Below, in pieces: positions 55,410-64,000 of a DNA stretch of 64,000 nt. The stretch lies in contig NZ_JACHJY010000002.1 of NCBI RefSeq assembly GCF_014203895.1, forward strand, positions 372,001-436,000, read 5' to 3'. The notes beneath the pieces were generated by a model. The model saw nothing but the letters and a program-made list of their open reading frames with translations. It was not told where the DNA came from and ran no database searches. This DNA is from Streptomyces nymphaeiformis (lineage in GTDB: Bacteria; Actinomycetota; Actinomycetes; Streptomycetales; Streptomycetaceae). Position numbers and translations under genes: made by a program. Numbering within the stretch: position 1 is the stretch's first letter; each line of letters starts with the position of its first letter.

Positions 55410-56486
55410 ATCCGTGTGGGGGAGTCGGACCGTGACGCGGAGACCGCCGTCGGGGCGGGGGACGAGGTCGAGGGTTCCGTCGTGGGCGCGGACGATGCTG
55501 TGCACGAGGGCGAGGCCCAGGCCGACGCCGGCGTGCTCCTCGGTGCGCGCCCGTTCCGTACCGCGCTGGAAGGGTTCGGTGAGGGTCGGCACCAGTTCCG
55601 GCGGGACCGGACGGCCCGTGTTCTCGACCCGTACGAGGCTCGTGCCGCCCCGCGTCCCGGTGTGGACCGTCGCCGTGCCGCCGGCGGGGAGGTTGTGCAC
55701 GACGGCGTTCTGGACGAGGTTCGTCACCATCCGCAGCAGAAGCTCCGAGGAGCCGCTGGTCCGTGCCGCCTCCCCGGTGACGTCGAGCGTGATCCCGCGC
55801 TGCTCGGCGAGGGGCAGCAGGGTCTCGGCGGCCTCCTCGGCGACGAGGGACAGGTCCACGCTCTCGCGGCGGAAGGTCCCCCGGTCGCTGCGGCTGAGCA
55901 GCAGAAGGGCCTCCGTGAGGTCGATCGCGCGCGTGTTGACGGTCTTGAGGCGCGCCAGGAGCTCCTCCCGGTCCCGCGTCGGATCCCTGCGGGCGACGTC
56001 GAGCAGCGTCTGCGAGACGGCCAGGGGGGTGCGCAGCTCATGGGAGGCGTTCGCCGCGAACCGCTGCTGCTCGGCGACGTGCGACTCGAGCCGTTCCAGC
56101 ATGGAGTCGAACGCGTCGGCGAGCTCGCGGAACTCGTCCCGGCGGCCGTCCAGGCGGATCCGGTGGGACAGCGATCCGTTCCCGGCCGTCCGGGCCGCGG
56201 CCGTGATCCGGGTGAGCGGCGCGAGCATCCGGCCCGCGAGGAACCATCCCCCGACCAGGCCGAACACGAGCAGGAAGGCCATCGCCACGGCCGCGGCGGG
56301 GCCGAAGGTGCGCACCAGGAGGTAGCGGTTGGGCGAGATCCCCAGCAGCCCCTGCGTGTTGTCGGGTACGTAGCGCAGCAGGAAGCCCCACACCACGGCC
56401 AGCAGGAGCGCTCCCGCGACGGCGAGGAACCCGGCATAGCTGAGCGTGAGTCGCAGGCGGACGCTGAGCCCCGGGCGTCTAGGCAT
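55404..56486 (-). CDS. Sensor histidine kinase
   Basis: 360 aa. Membrane segments about residues 13-35 and 60-83 with a short external loop, HAMP about 84-137, phosphoacceptor His in AANASHELRTPLAVS near 146, N box VTNLVQNAVVHN near 258 and G boxes ending GVGLGLALVHSIV. The short sensor loop suggests it senses the membrane or envelope. Its start overlaps the response regulator by 8 bp. The signal is unknown. Confidence 0.9.
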   Translation of the reverse strand: MPRRPGLSVRLRLTLSYAGFLAVAGALLLAVVWGFLLRYVPDNTQGLLGISPNRYLLVRTFGPAAAVAMAFLLVFGLVGGWFLAGRMLAPLTRITAAARTAGNGSLSHRIRLDGRRDEFRELADAFDSMLERLESHVAEQQRFAANASHELRTPLAVSQTLLDVARRDPTRDREELLARLKTVNTRAIDLTEALLLLSRSDRGTFRRESVDLSLVAEEAAETLLPLAEQRGITLDVTGEAARTSGSSELLLRMVTNLVQNAVVHNLPAGGTATVHTGTRGGTSLVRVENTGRPVPPELVPTLTEPFQRGTERARTEEHAGVGLGLALVHSIVRAHDGTLDLVPRPDGGLRVTVRLPHTDM

Positions 56487-57156
56487 CCGTGGGCCCGCCT
56501 GCGTCGATGCGGTAGCCGACGCCCGGCACCGTGGCGATGACCCATGGTTCGCCGAGCCGTTTGCGCAGGGCGGAGACGGTGATGCGGACGGCGTTGGTGA
56601 AGGGGTCGGCGTGCTCGTCCCAGGCCCGTTCGAGCAGCTCCTCGGCGCTGACGACCCCGCCCTCGGCGGCGACGAGGACGTCGAGCACGGCGAACTGCTT
56701 ACGGGTGAGCGCGACGTAGCGTCCGTCGCGGAAGACCTCCCGGCGGAACGGGTCGAGGCGCAGGCCCGCGATCTCGCGGACCGGCGGCCGGGCGTACGCG
56801 CGCCGGCGGTCGAGCGCCCGCAGCCGCAGCACGAGCTCCCTCAGTTCGAACGGCTTGGTGAGGTAGTCGTCGGCACCGAGCGCGAAACCGGAGGCCTTGT
56901 CGTCGATGCGGTCGGCGGCGGTGAGCATGAGGATCGGGATGCCGCTGCCGGAGGCGACGATGCGCCGGGCGACCTCGTCGCCGGAGGGGCCGGGGATGTC
57001 GCGGTCGAGGACCGCGAGGTCGTAGGAGTGGATGCCGAGCAGCTCCAGGGCGGAGTCGCCGTCGCCGGCGACGTCGGCGGCGATCGCCTCCAGCCGGAGA
57101 CCGTCCCGCACGGCTTCGGCCAGGTAGGGCTCGTCCTCCACGATCAGTACGCGCAT
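56479..57156 (-). CDS. OmpR-family response regulator
   Basis: 225 aa. Receiver with acidic pair in IVEDEPYLAEAV, phosphoacceptor Asp near residue 50 in AVLDRDIPGPSGDE and Lys in LTKPFELRE; winged helix about 130-220 with LTRKQFAVLDVL and TNAVRITVSALRKRL. Partner of the downstream kinase. Targets not evident; the adjacent VanZ-like gene is on the same strand but upstream. Confidence 0.92.
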   Translation of the reverse strand: MRVLIVEDEPYLAEAVRDGLRLEAIAADVAGDGDSALELLGIHSYDLAVLDRDIPGPSGDEVARRIVASGSGIPILMLTAADRIDDKASGFALGADDYLTKPFELRELVLRLRALDRRRAYARPPVREIAGLRLDPFRREVFRDGRYVALTRKQFAVLDVLVAAEGGVVSAEELLERAWDEHADPFTNAVRITVSALRKRLGEPWVIATVPGVGYRIDAGGPTDA

Positions 57157-57224
57157 GGCTGAAGCCTAGGCAACCCGACATGTCGCCGACGTATGCGGAG
57201 GTGCGGGCGCATCGGCCGTGCGGC

Positions 57225-57926
57225 TCAGGCCGTCCGTGCCGGCGCCGCCGGGCGGGGCCGGTCAGACGGTGCCACCGCCGCCCCGGTGCGCCACCAGCGG
57301 CGTGTGGCCAGCGCGGCGAGCAGCGCGCCGGTGGCGTTGACCAGGACGTCGTCCACGGAGGACACCCGGTCGAGCCGTAGGACGTACTGCGCGGTCTCGA
57401 CCAGGACCGAGCAGCCCGCCCCGAGCGCCAGGATCCGCGGTACGGACGCCACGGCCGCGAACCGCATCGGCGCGAAGGCCCCGAGTGCGGCGAAGACCAG
57501 CAGGTTCCCGGCGATCCCGAGCGGACCCATCGCGACCAGGTCCCGCAGCGGTACGAGGCTCACCCGGCCGGGGACGGTGCCGGCGCCGGCGCCCGGCATC
57601 AGCGTCAGCCACAGGAAGGGCACCGTCCCGTGCGCCAGGCCCACCTCGGCCAGCGACCTCCGCCACGCCGCCCCGGCACCGGCGGCCCGCCGCCGGCGGG
57701 CCAGGGCCCACACCACCAGGGCGGACAGCGGGAGCGCGGCCAGGGCGAGGAGCACGACCCCGTTGAACGTGTCGAGGCAGCCGTGCCACCGCCCGGCCAG
57801 GCACCTCGGAGCGGACATCATGAGCGGCCGCCTCAGGACGAACAGGGCGCTCGCCAGGCCGAGGACCGTGAGGGCGAGGAGCACGATCCGGCGGGGTGGC
57901 ACGGACAGGGGCGTGTCGTGGTTCAT
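57225..57926 (-). CDS. VanZ-like membrane protein
   Basis: 233 aa from ATG 57926 (a longer frame to 57980 adds a charged stretch). Four or five hydrophobic segments: LLALTVLGLASALFV, VLLALAALPLSALVVWAL, LGIAGNLLVFAALGAFAP and ILALGAGCSVLVETAQYV. The VanZ core is in LVPLRDLV, the GNLLVFAALGAF helix and ETAQYVLRLDRVSSVDDVLVNATGALLA. Role unclear; the family is linked to glycopeptide tolerance and envelope traits. Confidence 0.78.
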   Translation of the reverse strand: MNHDTPLSVPPRRIVLLALTVLGLASALFVLRRPLMMSAPRCLAGRWHGCLDTFNGVVLLALAALPLSALVVWALARRRRAAGAGAAWRRSLAEVGLAHGTVPFLWLTLMPGAGAGTVPGRVSLVPLRDLVAMGPLGIAGNLLVFAALGAFAPMRFAAVASVPRILALGAGCSVLVETAQYVLRLDRVSSVDDVLVNATGALLAALATRRWWRTGAAVAPSDRPRPAAPARTA

Positions 57927-58130
57927 GCCGCCATGGAAGACGGAAGGCCGTCGCGGCGGCGTATGCGCTTTTCGATACACCCGCGATATACGAAACTCCG
58001 CAATCGGATGATGAGAATTCGACAGGTGCCTACACCGTTCGGACCGGTGAATGCAAGGGCGCGGTCATTTCGGGCGAATATGCCCTACCGGTCCCTGCCG
58101 CACCGTCAAATGTCCTAATTCTGAAGTCGG

Positions 58131-58160
58131 TTGACACCGCTCTCCGCGTTTGGTTAGAAA
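58131..58160 (+). promoter_or_regulatory. Housekeeping-type promoter for the RHS gene
   Basis: TTGACA at 58131-58136, 17-bp spacer, TTAGAA at 58154-58159 (TAGAAA one base later), about 68 bp before the start. It lies in the 301-bp interval 57927-58227, which is less GC-rich than its surroundings; I see no gene in it. Confidence 0.65.
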
Positions 58161-58227
58161 CCCACCCGCTGGGCACCCGTGTGCCCATTTCGCTTATGCG
58201 CGTGTGGGCGCGAACGAAAGGAATGGC

Positions 58228-61200
58228 GTGAAAGTGAGATTCGGGCGGGCTCTTGCCTGCCTCGTGGTTTCGGCGGTCACCGCCTCGATGATGCCGGGCG
58301 TGGCATTCGCCGCGCCGGCGTCGGACGGCGGTGACGAAGGCGTATTCGACACGTTCAAGGGCTGGTTCTCCGACGAGGACGACGCCGGCGACGCCCGGGC
58401 GCCGCAGGTCTCGACCGGCGGTACCCCCGTGCTCCCGACCAGGGAGACGCTGCCGAAGGGCAAGGCGGCACCGAAGCCGAAGCGCGTCGCGGAGCTCAAG
58501 GACCGCCGTACCGCGAACGCGCGGTACTGGAAGCTGTCCGACGGCCGGGTGCAGGCCGAGGTGTCGGCCGTACCGACCGCGTACCGCGCCGGGAAGTCCT
58601 GGCAGGACATCGATCCGACGGTCCGTGCGACGGCCGGCGGCGGCTTCGCCTTCGGCAACACGACGAACGCGGCGCGCAGCTGGTTCGGTTCGGACGCGCA
58701 CCGGCTGCTCAGGTTCGAGGCCGGGAACGGGCACGCGGTGACGCTCGGCCTGGAGGGCGCGGGCAGGCTGGCGCCCACGGCCCAGGGCAGCACCGTGACC
58801 TACAAGGACGCGGTGGCCGGCGCCGACCTGTCGTACGAGGTCGGCCCCGGCCGGGTCAAGGAGAACATCGTCCTGGACGAACGGCCCGCCGGGCCGGTCT
58901 CGTTCACCTTCACCCTCGACGCCGGCGGCCTGACGCCGAAGGCCGGCAAGGACGGCTCGGTCGCCTTCTACGGCGAGGCCGCGCAGCCGGTCCTGGTGAT
59001 CCCGGCCGCGTTCATGACGGACGCGAGGAAGGACGCCTCCTCGCCGTACGGGGCCGCCTACAGCACGTCCGTCGAGCAGAAGCTCACGCGGGCGGGCAAG
59101 GGCTGGAAGCTGACGGTCACGCCGGACGCGAAGTGGCTGGCCGCCCCCGAGCGGACGTATCCGGTCACGGTCGATCCGACGATCTCGATCGCGCCGACGC
59201 CGACGACCGCCCAGGACGTGATGATCTCGTCGGACGGCCCGACGACGAACTACGACGACAACTGGCGCCTGTCCGTCGGCAACACCAGCACCGGCGCCTC
59301 GCGCGCCCTGGTCAGGTTCCCGCTGGGCGGCATCCCCGCGGGCACCACGGTGGACTCCGCCGACCTGCGGCTCTACTACGACCAGACGCACACCACGGGT
59401 GACACCGAGGTGCAGCTGGAGGCCCACCGCGCCACCCAGTCCTGGACCGAGTCCACGGCGACCTGGAACAGCGCCAACGCGATCACCGGCGAGCTGTCCG
59501 GCACCGCCGTCGTCGTCGACGACGGCGACACCGGCCGCACCGCGGCCGTCGGCGCCTGGCCCGCCTCCGGGAACACGGCGTACACGCAGTACGCGGTGAA
59601 CCAGGACTACCTGTACAACAAGGACTCGGTCGCGGGCGACACGTACACCTGGCAGCCCAGCCTCCCCGAGGACGGCACCTACCAGGTCGAGACGCACTAC
59701 ATACCCGCGTCGGACCGGGCCGCCAACGCCCCCTACACCGTCACGTACGACGGTGGCAGCAAGACGTACACCGTCAACCAGCAGGCCGGCACGGCCGGCG
59801 TGTGGAAGACGCTCGGCTCCCACCCGTTCAAGGCGGGCACCCTCGGCAAGATCGTCCTCGGTGACGGTCCCGCGTCGGCGACCACCTCCGTGATCGCGGA
59901 CGCCGTCCGGTTCACCAAGGGCGGCGTGGTCACCAAGAAGGCCGGCGAGCTCAACGCCTGGCACTCCTTCCCGGTGACGAAGACCGTCCAGTCCTGGGTC
60001 GACGGCACGAACGCCAACAACGGCTTCGTCATCAAGGCCGGCGACGAGAGCGCCACCGGCCCCAAGGGCGGCCCGCGCTACGAGGGCAGCGAGTTCGCCT
60101 ACGCGGGCGAGACCGCCAACTACCCGCGTCTCGTCGTGACCTTCGGCCGCCAGGGCGTCGACCTCGCCGCCCCGTCCGTCATCCACGACACGGGCGCGGA
60201 GCTGAACTGGTCGGCGTACCAGGACAAGGACCCGGTCGCCACCGGCGACGACATCGTCGAGTACCAGGTCCACCGCTCCGTCTTCCAGACCTTCACGCCG
60301 TCCGCCTCGACCCTCGTCTCGCCGGTCCCGGCGGGCACGACGGCGTTCACCGACACCACGGCCGTCCCCACCAAGGCCGACGACGCGGACCCGTTCGGGC
60401 GCGCGTACTACTACATGGTCGCGGTGAAGACGAAGGACGGGCAGGTCGTCCCCGCCCCGACACAGCTCGTACGGCTGCCGAAGGCCGGCCGGACGACGAA
60501 GATCCTGGAGGCGTCCCAGGACACCACCCTGTCCTCGGCGCAGCCCACCGCCCCGCACGACACCCTCGACGACGGCGGCCCGCAGACCTGGCTGTCGGTC
60601 GGCAACAACTCGGCGACGTACGGCAAGACCCGTGCCCTGCTGAAGTTCCCCGCGCTGGGCATCCCCACGACCGCCCGCGTCCTCGAAGCGGACGTGCGCC
60701 TGTGGAGCACGCAGACCACCACGGACGCCGCGGGCGCGGTCTACGAAATCCGGCCGCTCACCCGTGACTTCGACGAGGCCGCCACCTGGACCAAGGCGAC
60801 CGCCGGCACGGACTGGACCAGCCAGGGCGGCGACTCCGGCGCCTCGGTGGCCGACAACGGGGCCATCAGCAACGACCCGGCCCGCCACGAGTGGAACGTC
60901 ACCTCGCTCGCCCAGTCCTGGGTGACCACCCCCGCCTCCCAGCAGGGCGTCATGGTCAGGACGGCCGACGAGACCGCCTCGCAGGAGCGGACGCTGTTCC
61001 TCTCCTCCGAGGGCGCCGAGCAGCGACTCCGCCCGAGGATCGTCCTCACGTACATCGACTCCACCACCGAGTCGACGTACTACGCGCCGCAGACCCCGGC
61101 CCGGATGACCCCGAACACCACCTACACGGTGGACTTCACCCTCACCAACACCACCGCCGCCACCTGGACGGCCGCCGACCAGGTCCTCACCTACCGGTGG

Positions 61201-64000
61201 ACGCTGCCCGAGGGCACGGACGTCACCAACGGCGGCAACCAGATCAGGACCGCCCTGCCCCGGGACGTCGCGCCCGGCGACTCGGTGACGCTCCAGGCGC
61301 AGGTGAGCACCCCGATCAACTCGGACTCGGGCAACAAGCGCACCGACTACGCGCTGACCTGGGACGTCTACAACAAGACGGCCGGGACCTGGGCGTCCGC
61401 GACGGCGGGCATCCCCGGCCTCCAGCAGAACGTGGCCGTCGAGGACCCGACCTCCAACACGCTCGGCCTGGAGAAGTTCTACTTCTTCGCCGGCAAGAAC
61501 ACCGGCGCCGGCTCGACCGTCATGAACAACGCGGCGTCCGGCAACACCGTCTGGAACTACAACGCGTTCTCCAACCCGGGCCGAGGCCTCAACACCTTCG
61601 TCCGGTTCTCCTACAACTCCCTGGACACCTCGGACACCGTGCTCGGTGCCGGCTGGTCCGGCCAGGCCGCCGGGCCGATCCGCCTCGGCGCCCCGCTGGA
61701 GTTCCACCCCAAGCCGAACCCGACCGAGATCCGCCTCCCGGACGGCGACGGAACGACCCACGTCTTCCGGAAGCAGCCGGACGGCTCGTGGAAGGCCCCG
61801 GCCGGCGTCCACTTCAAGGTCACGCCGAAGCCGGGTCTCGACTGCACCCCGGAGAAGGACCCGATCACGGACGCCTGGACGCTCACGCGCCCGGACGGCA
61901 CCCGGTTCGTGTTCGGCTGCGACGGCTACATGACGTCGGTCGTCGACAAGAACGGCAACACGCAGACCTACACGTACGAGGAACGCAAGTCCAACAACAA
62001 GCCCACCAAGTTCCTCGCCTACATCACCGACCCGGTCGGCCGGCAGACGCTGACCGTCACCTACTACGGCAAGGCCGACGGCGCCGGACCCAAGGTCCTC
62101 GACCACGTCAAGTCGATGACCGACATCTCGGGGCGCAAGCTCACGTTCGAGTACTCGGACAAGGGCCTGCTCACCAAGCTGACCGACGGCACGGGCTCGT
62201 CCCAGCCCAAGGTCTTCGCCTTCGAGTACGACGCCACCCAGGGCAACAAGAACGTCAAGCTGGTCAAGGTCACCGACCCGCGCGGCAACGCCACCCAGCT
62301 CACGTACAACTTCCCGCAGACCGGCGACGACCCGAAGTACCACTGGTGGACCAAGGCGATCACCGACCGCCGGCAGGGCACCACCTCCTTCACGTACGCC
62401 CCTGACGCCGCGAACGCCAAGTTCACCGCCACCAGGGTCACCGACGCCGAGAACCGGGCCACGGACTACGTGACGGACGACTTCGGCCGTCCGGTGCAGA
62501 CCACCAACGCCAAGTCGCAGGTCAGCAAGCTGTCCTGGGACGCCGACAACAACGTCGTCTACCTGGAAGAGGCCAACGGCGCCAAGACGGTGTCGTGCTA
62601 CGACCAGCGGACCGGCTACCCGCTGTGGAAGCGGGACGCCGAGAGCAACAAGAACGGCATCCCGGCGCAGAGCGACTGCGCGCCCGGCGTCTTCCCGGCC
62701 GACGCGCAGAAGTTCCAGTACCAGACGCGTCTGGACGGCTTCGCCACCGACCTCTTCCGCAAGACCTCCCCGGGCGGCCGCACCTGGGAGTTCGGCTACG
62801 ACTCCTTCGGCAACCTGACGAAGGTCACCGACCCCAAGGGCGTCGCGACCGCCACGGCGGACGACTACACCACCGTCCACCAGTACGACGCCTACGGCCA
62901 GCCGACGAAGACGGTCGACGCCAACGGCAACCCGACCACCTTCACCGAGTTCGGTCCCACCGGATACCCGGCGAAGACCACCGACGCGCTGCAGCACACC
63001 ACGTCGGTCGTCTACGACGTGCGCGGTCTGGTCACCGAGATCACCGACGCGCTGGGCAAGAAGACCACGCAGACGTACGACGCGTACGGACGTCCGCTGG
63101 TCAGCACCGTGCCGAAGAACCAGGCGGCGGGCGAGCTGATCACCACGCCGGCTCCCGTCTACGACGCCAACGACAACGTCACGCTGGTCACGGCGCCGCA
63201 CGGCGCGGAATCCACCGCGGTGTACGACGCGAACGACCAGATCACCTCGGCGACGGCCCCGAAGGACTCGCCGACGGCCCCCGAGCGCAGGACGGCCTAC
63301 ACCTACGACAGGACCGGCCACCTGCGGACGACGACCGAGCCGAAGGGCACCGCGACCACCGCGGACCCCAACGACTTCGTCACCACCAACACCTACGACG
63401 AGATCTACCAGCTGAGCTCCGTGGTCAACGCCGCGGGCCACAAGATCTCCTACGAGTACGACAACGTCGGCAACCCCGTCACGGTCGTCGACCCGCGGCG
63501 GAACGCGACCCCGGACACGACCGACTACGCCAGCAAGACGGCGTACGACCTCGACCACCGGGCCGTCTCCACCACCGACGCGCTCGGCAAGACCTCGTCC
63601 CGCACCTACGACAAGGACGGGCTCGTCGTCGCGTCGAAGGACGCCGAGGGCAACGAGACCCTGGTCGGCTACGACGAGCGGGGCAAGCAGGTCCAGGTCA
63701 AGGTCCCGCACACGGGGACCGCGCCGAACATCACGTACCGCACGACCACGTACGAGTACGACCAGGTCGGCAACGCCGTCAAGGTCACCACCCCGCGCGG
63801 CAACGACACGGCGAACCCCGACGACTTCGCCGCGCGCACCGAGTACGACAAGCTGAACCGTCCGGTCAAGCAGTTCCAGCCGTACGACCCGGCGGACCCG
63901 CGCTACAACAAGTCGGACGTCTACACCCAGACGTTCTACGACGAGGTGGGCCGGGTCTCCAGGACCTCGGCGCCGGCGTCGCAGGGCCAGACGGTCCGCA
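58228..64000 (+). CDS. Giant secreted RHS/YD-repeat protein (3' truncated by window edge)
   Basis: At least 1924 aa, no stop in the window. GTG 58228 follows GAAAGGA; signal peptide about residues 1-31 ending VAFAAP. Order: N-terminal region; a DNRLRE-type module from about 320, interrupted about 457-565 by a golvesin-like domain (LPEDGTYQVETHYIPASD) and resuming to about 640; a fibronectin-like stretch about 650-750; a second DNRLRE module about 755-945 with SLAQSWV; an Ig-like linker; then from about 1110 the RHS shell (FSYNSLDTSDTVLGAGW) and many YD repeats (YDAYGQPTKTVDANGNPT, YDEIYQLSSVVNAAGH). Such proteins form a cage around a C-terminal toxin or enzyme, here beyond the window. Confidence 0.88.
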   Translation, partial: MKVRFGRALACLVVSAVTASMMPGVAFAAPASDGGDEGVFDTFKGWFSDEDDAGDARAPQVSTGGTPVLPTRETLPKGKAAPKPKRVAELKDRRTANARYWKLSDGRVQAEVSAVPTAYRAGKSWQDIDPTVRATAGGGFAFGNTTNAARSWFGSDAHRLLRFEAGNGHAVTLGLEGAGRLAPTAQGSTVTYKDAVAGADLSYEVGPGRVKENIVLDERPAGPVSFTFTLDAGGLTPKAGKDGSVAFYGEAAQPVLVIPAAFMTDARKDASSPYGAAYSTSVEQKLTRAGKGWKLTVTPDAKWLAAPERTYPVTVDPTISIAPTPTTAQDVMISSDGPTTNYDDNWRLSVGNTSTGASRALVRFPLGGIPAGTTVDSADLRLYYDQTHTTGDTEVQLEAHRATQSWTESTATWNSANAITGELSGTAVVVDDGDTGRTAAVGAWPASGNTAYTQYAVNQDYLYNKDSVAGDTYTWQPSLPEDGTYQVETHYIPASDRAANAPYTVTYDGGSKTYTVNQQAGTAGVWKTLGSHPFKAGTLGKIVLGDGPASATTSVIADAVRFTKGGVVTKKAGELNAWHSFPVTKTVQSWVDGTNANNGFVIKAGDESATGPKGGPRYEGSEFAYAGETANYPRLVVTFGRQGVDLAAPSVIHDTGAELNWSAYQDKDPVATGDDIVEYQVHRSVFQTFTPSASTLVSPVPAGTTAFTDTTAVPTKADDADPFGRAYYYMVAVKTKDGQVVPAPTQLVRLPKAGRTTKILEASQDTTLSSAQPTAPHDTLDDGGPQTWLSVGNNSATYGKTRALLKFPALGIPTTARVLEADVRLWSTQTTTDAAGAVYEIRPLTRDFDEAATWTKATAGTDWTSQGGDSGASVADNGAISNDPARHEWNVTSLAQSWVTTPASQQGVMVRTADETASQERTLFLSSEGAEQRLRPRIVLTYIDSTTESTYYAPQTPARMTPNTTYTVDFTLTNTTAATWTAADQVLTYRWTLPEGTDVTNGGNQIRTALPRDVAPGDSVTLQAQVSTPINSDSGNKRTDYALTWDVYNKTAGTWASATAGIPGLQQNVAVEDPTSNTLGLEKFYFFAGKNTGAGSTVMNNAASGNTVWNYNAFSNPGRGLNTFVRFSYNSLDTSDTVLGAGWSGQAAGPIRLGAPLEFHPKPNPTEIRLPDGDGTTHVFRKQPDGSWKAPAGVHFKVTPKPGLDCTPEKDPITDAWTLTRPDGTRFVFGCDGYMTSVVDKNGNTQTYTYEERKSNNKPTKFLAYITDPVGRQTLTVTYYGKADGAGPKVLDHVKSMTDISGRKLTFEYSDKGLLTKLTDGTGSSQPKVFAFEYDATQGNKNVKLVKVTDPRGNATQLTYNFPQTGDDPKYHWWTKAITDRRQGTTSFTYAPDAANAKFTATRVTDAENRATDYVTDDFGRPVQTTNAKSQVSKLSWDADNNVVYLEEANGAKTVSCYDQRTGYPLWKRDAESNKNGIPAQSDCAPGVFPADAQKFQYQTRLDGFATDLFRKTSPGGRTWEFGYDSFGNLTKVTDPKGVATATADDYTTVHQYDAYGQPTKTVDANGNPTTFTEFGPTGYPAKTTDALQHTTSVVYDVRGLVTEITDALGKKTTQTYDAYGRPLVSTVPKNQAAGELITTPAPVYDANDNVTLVTAPHGAESTAVYDANDQITSATAPKDSPTAPERRTAYTYDRTGHLRTTTEPKGTATTADPNDFVTTNTYDEIYQLSSVVNAAGHKISYEYDNVGNPVTVVDPRRNATPDTTDYASKTAYDLDHRAVSTTDALGKTSSRTYDKDGLVVASKDAEGNETLVGYDERGKQVQVKVPHTGTAPNITYRTTTYEYDQVGNAVKVTTPRGNDTANPDDFAARTEYDKLNRPVKQFQPYDPADPRYNKSDVYTQTFYDEVGRVSRTSAPASQGQTVR

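Noticed and set aside
58030..63711. 1893-codon open frame on the minus strand
   Set aside because: It is exactly antisense to the RHS gene; its translation is Arg/Val/Gly-rich without domains, while the plus frame has a signal peptide, DNRLRE and YD repeats. GC-rich codon use keeps the antisense frame open.

Overview
The window is very GC-rich, densely packed actinobacterial DNA with frequent GTG starts and 1-13 bp gene overlaps. It most resembles Streptomyces or a close relative: GAF/SpoIIE-type PP2C phosphatase, LysR next to an exported neutral metalloprotease, a DUF6153-like protein before a multicopper oxidase, a SigJ-type ECF factor, secreted RICIN-lectin and RHS proteins, and a Streptomyces-style intergenic inverted repeat. 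The genus is an inference. I saw no tRNA, rRNA, CRISPR array, transposase or prophage gene.

Region 1 (1-30.1 kb) is a compact aerobic steroid-degradation cluster. It holds the HIP (C/D-ring) genes fadE30 (cut by the window edge), ipdF, kstR2, fadA6, ipdC, ipdB, ipdA, echA20 and two SDRs. It also holds the A/B-ring genes hsaE-hsaG-hsaF, kshA, a small Cys protein, kshB, a 3-alpha-HSD, two hsaA paralogues, hsaD, hsaC, hsaB, a ChsH3-like hydratase, kstD, a 3-alpha/20-beta-HSD, another SDR and an esterase, then a steroid Baeyer-Villiger monooxygenase and fadD3. Expected flow: the monooxygenase and esterase trim C21 ketosteroids to C19; KstD and KshAB open ring B; HsaAB and HsaC open ring A; HsaD releases HIP plus a C5 acid consumed by HsaE/F/G; FadD3, FadE30, IpdF, IpdC, EchA20, IpdAB and FadA6 degrade HIP. 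No sterol side-chain beta-oxidation set or Mce4 importer is visible. Two regulatory layers are suggested. A KstR2-like box lies in the echA20/SDR divergent promoter. A separate palindrome, TTCCCG-N5-CGGGAA, lies before hsaE, hsaA and fadD3 and may be bound by the IclR protein encoded in the cluster.

Region 2 (30.3-39.4 kb): a Sua5/YrdC protein paired with a beta-carbonic anhydrase; a LysR regulator and M4 metalloprotease; an exported phytase-like esterase protein; and a LacI regulator divergent from a secreted RICIN-lectin protein with a LacI-type operator between them.

Region 3 (39.4-49.9 kb): GAF-PP2C-ATPase regulator, DUF6153-like protein and multicopper oxidase (copper module), pyruvate carboxylase, and an Lrp regulator divergent from an EamA exporter plus aromatic-type aminotransferase.

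Region 4 (49.9-58 kb), all on the minus strand: an NDH-2-like flavoprotein, SigJ-type sigma factor, two-subunit GMC dehydrogenase and acetoacetate-decarboxylase-like protein in one tight run, then a two-component system and a VanZ-like protein.

Region 5 (58.2-64 kb): the 5' end of a giant secreted RHS/YD-repeat protein that runs off the window.
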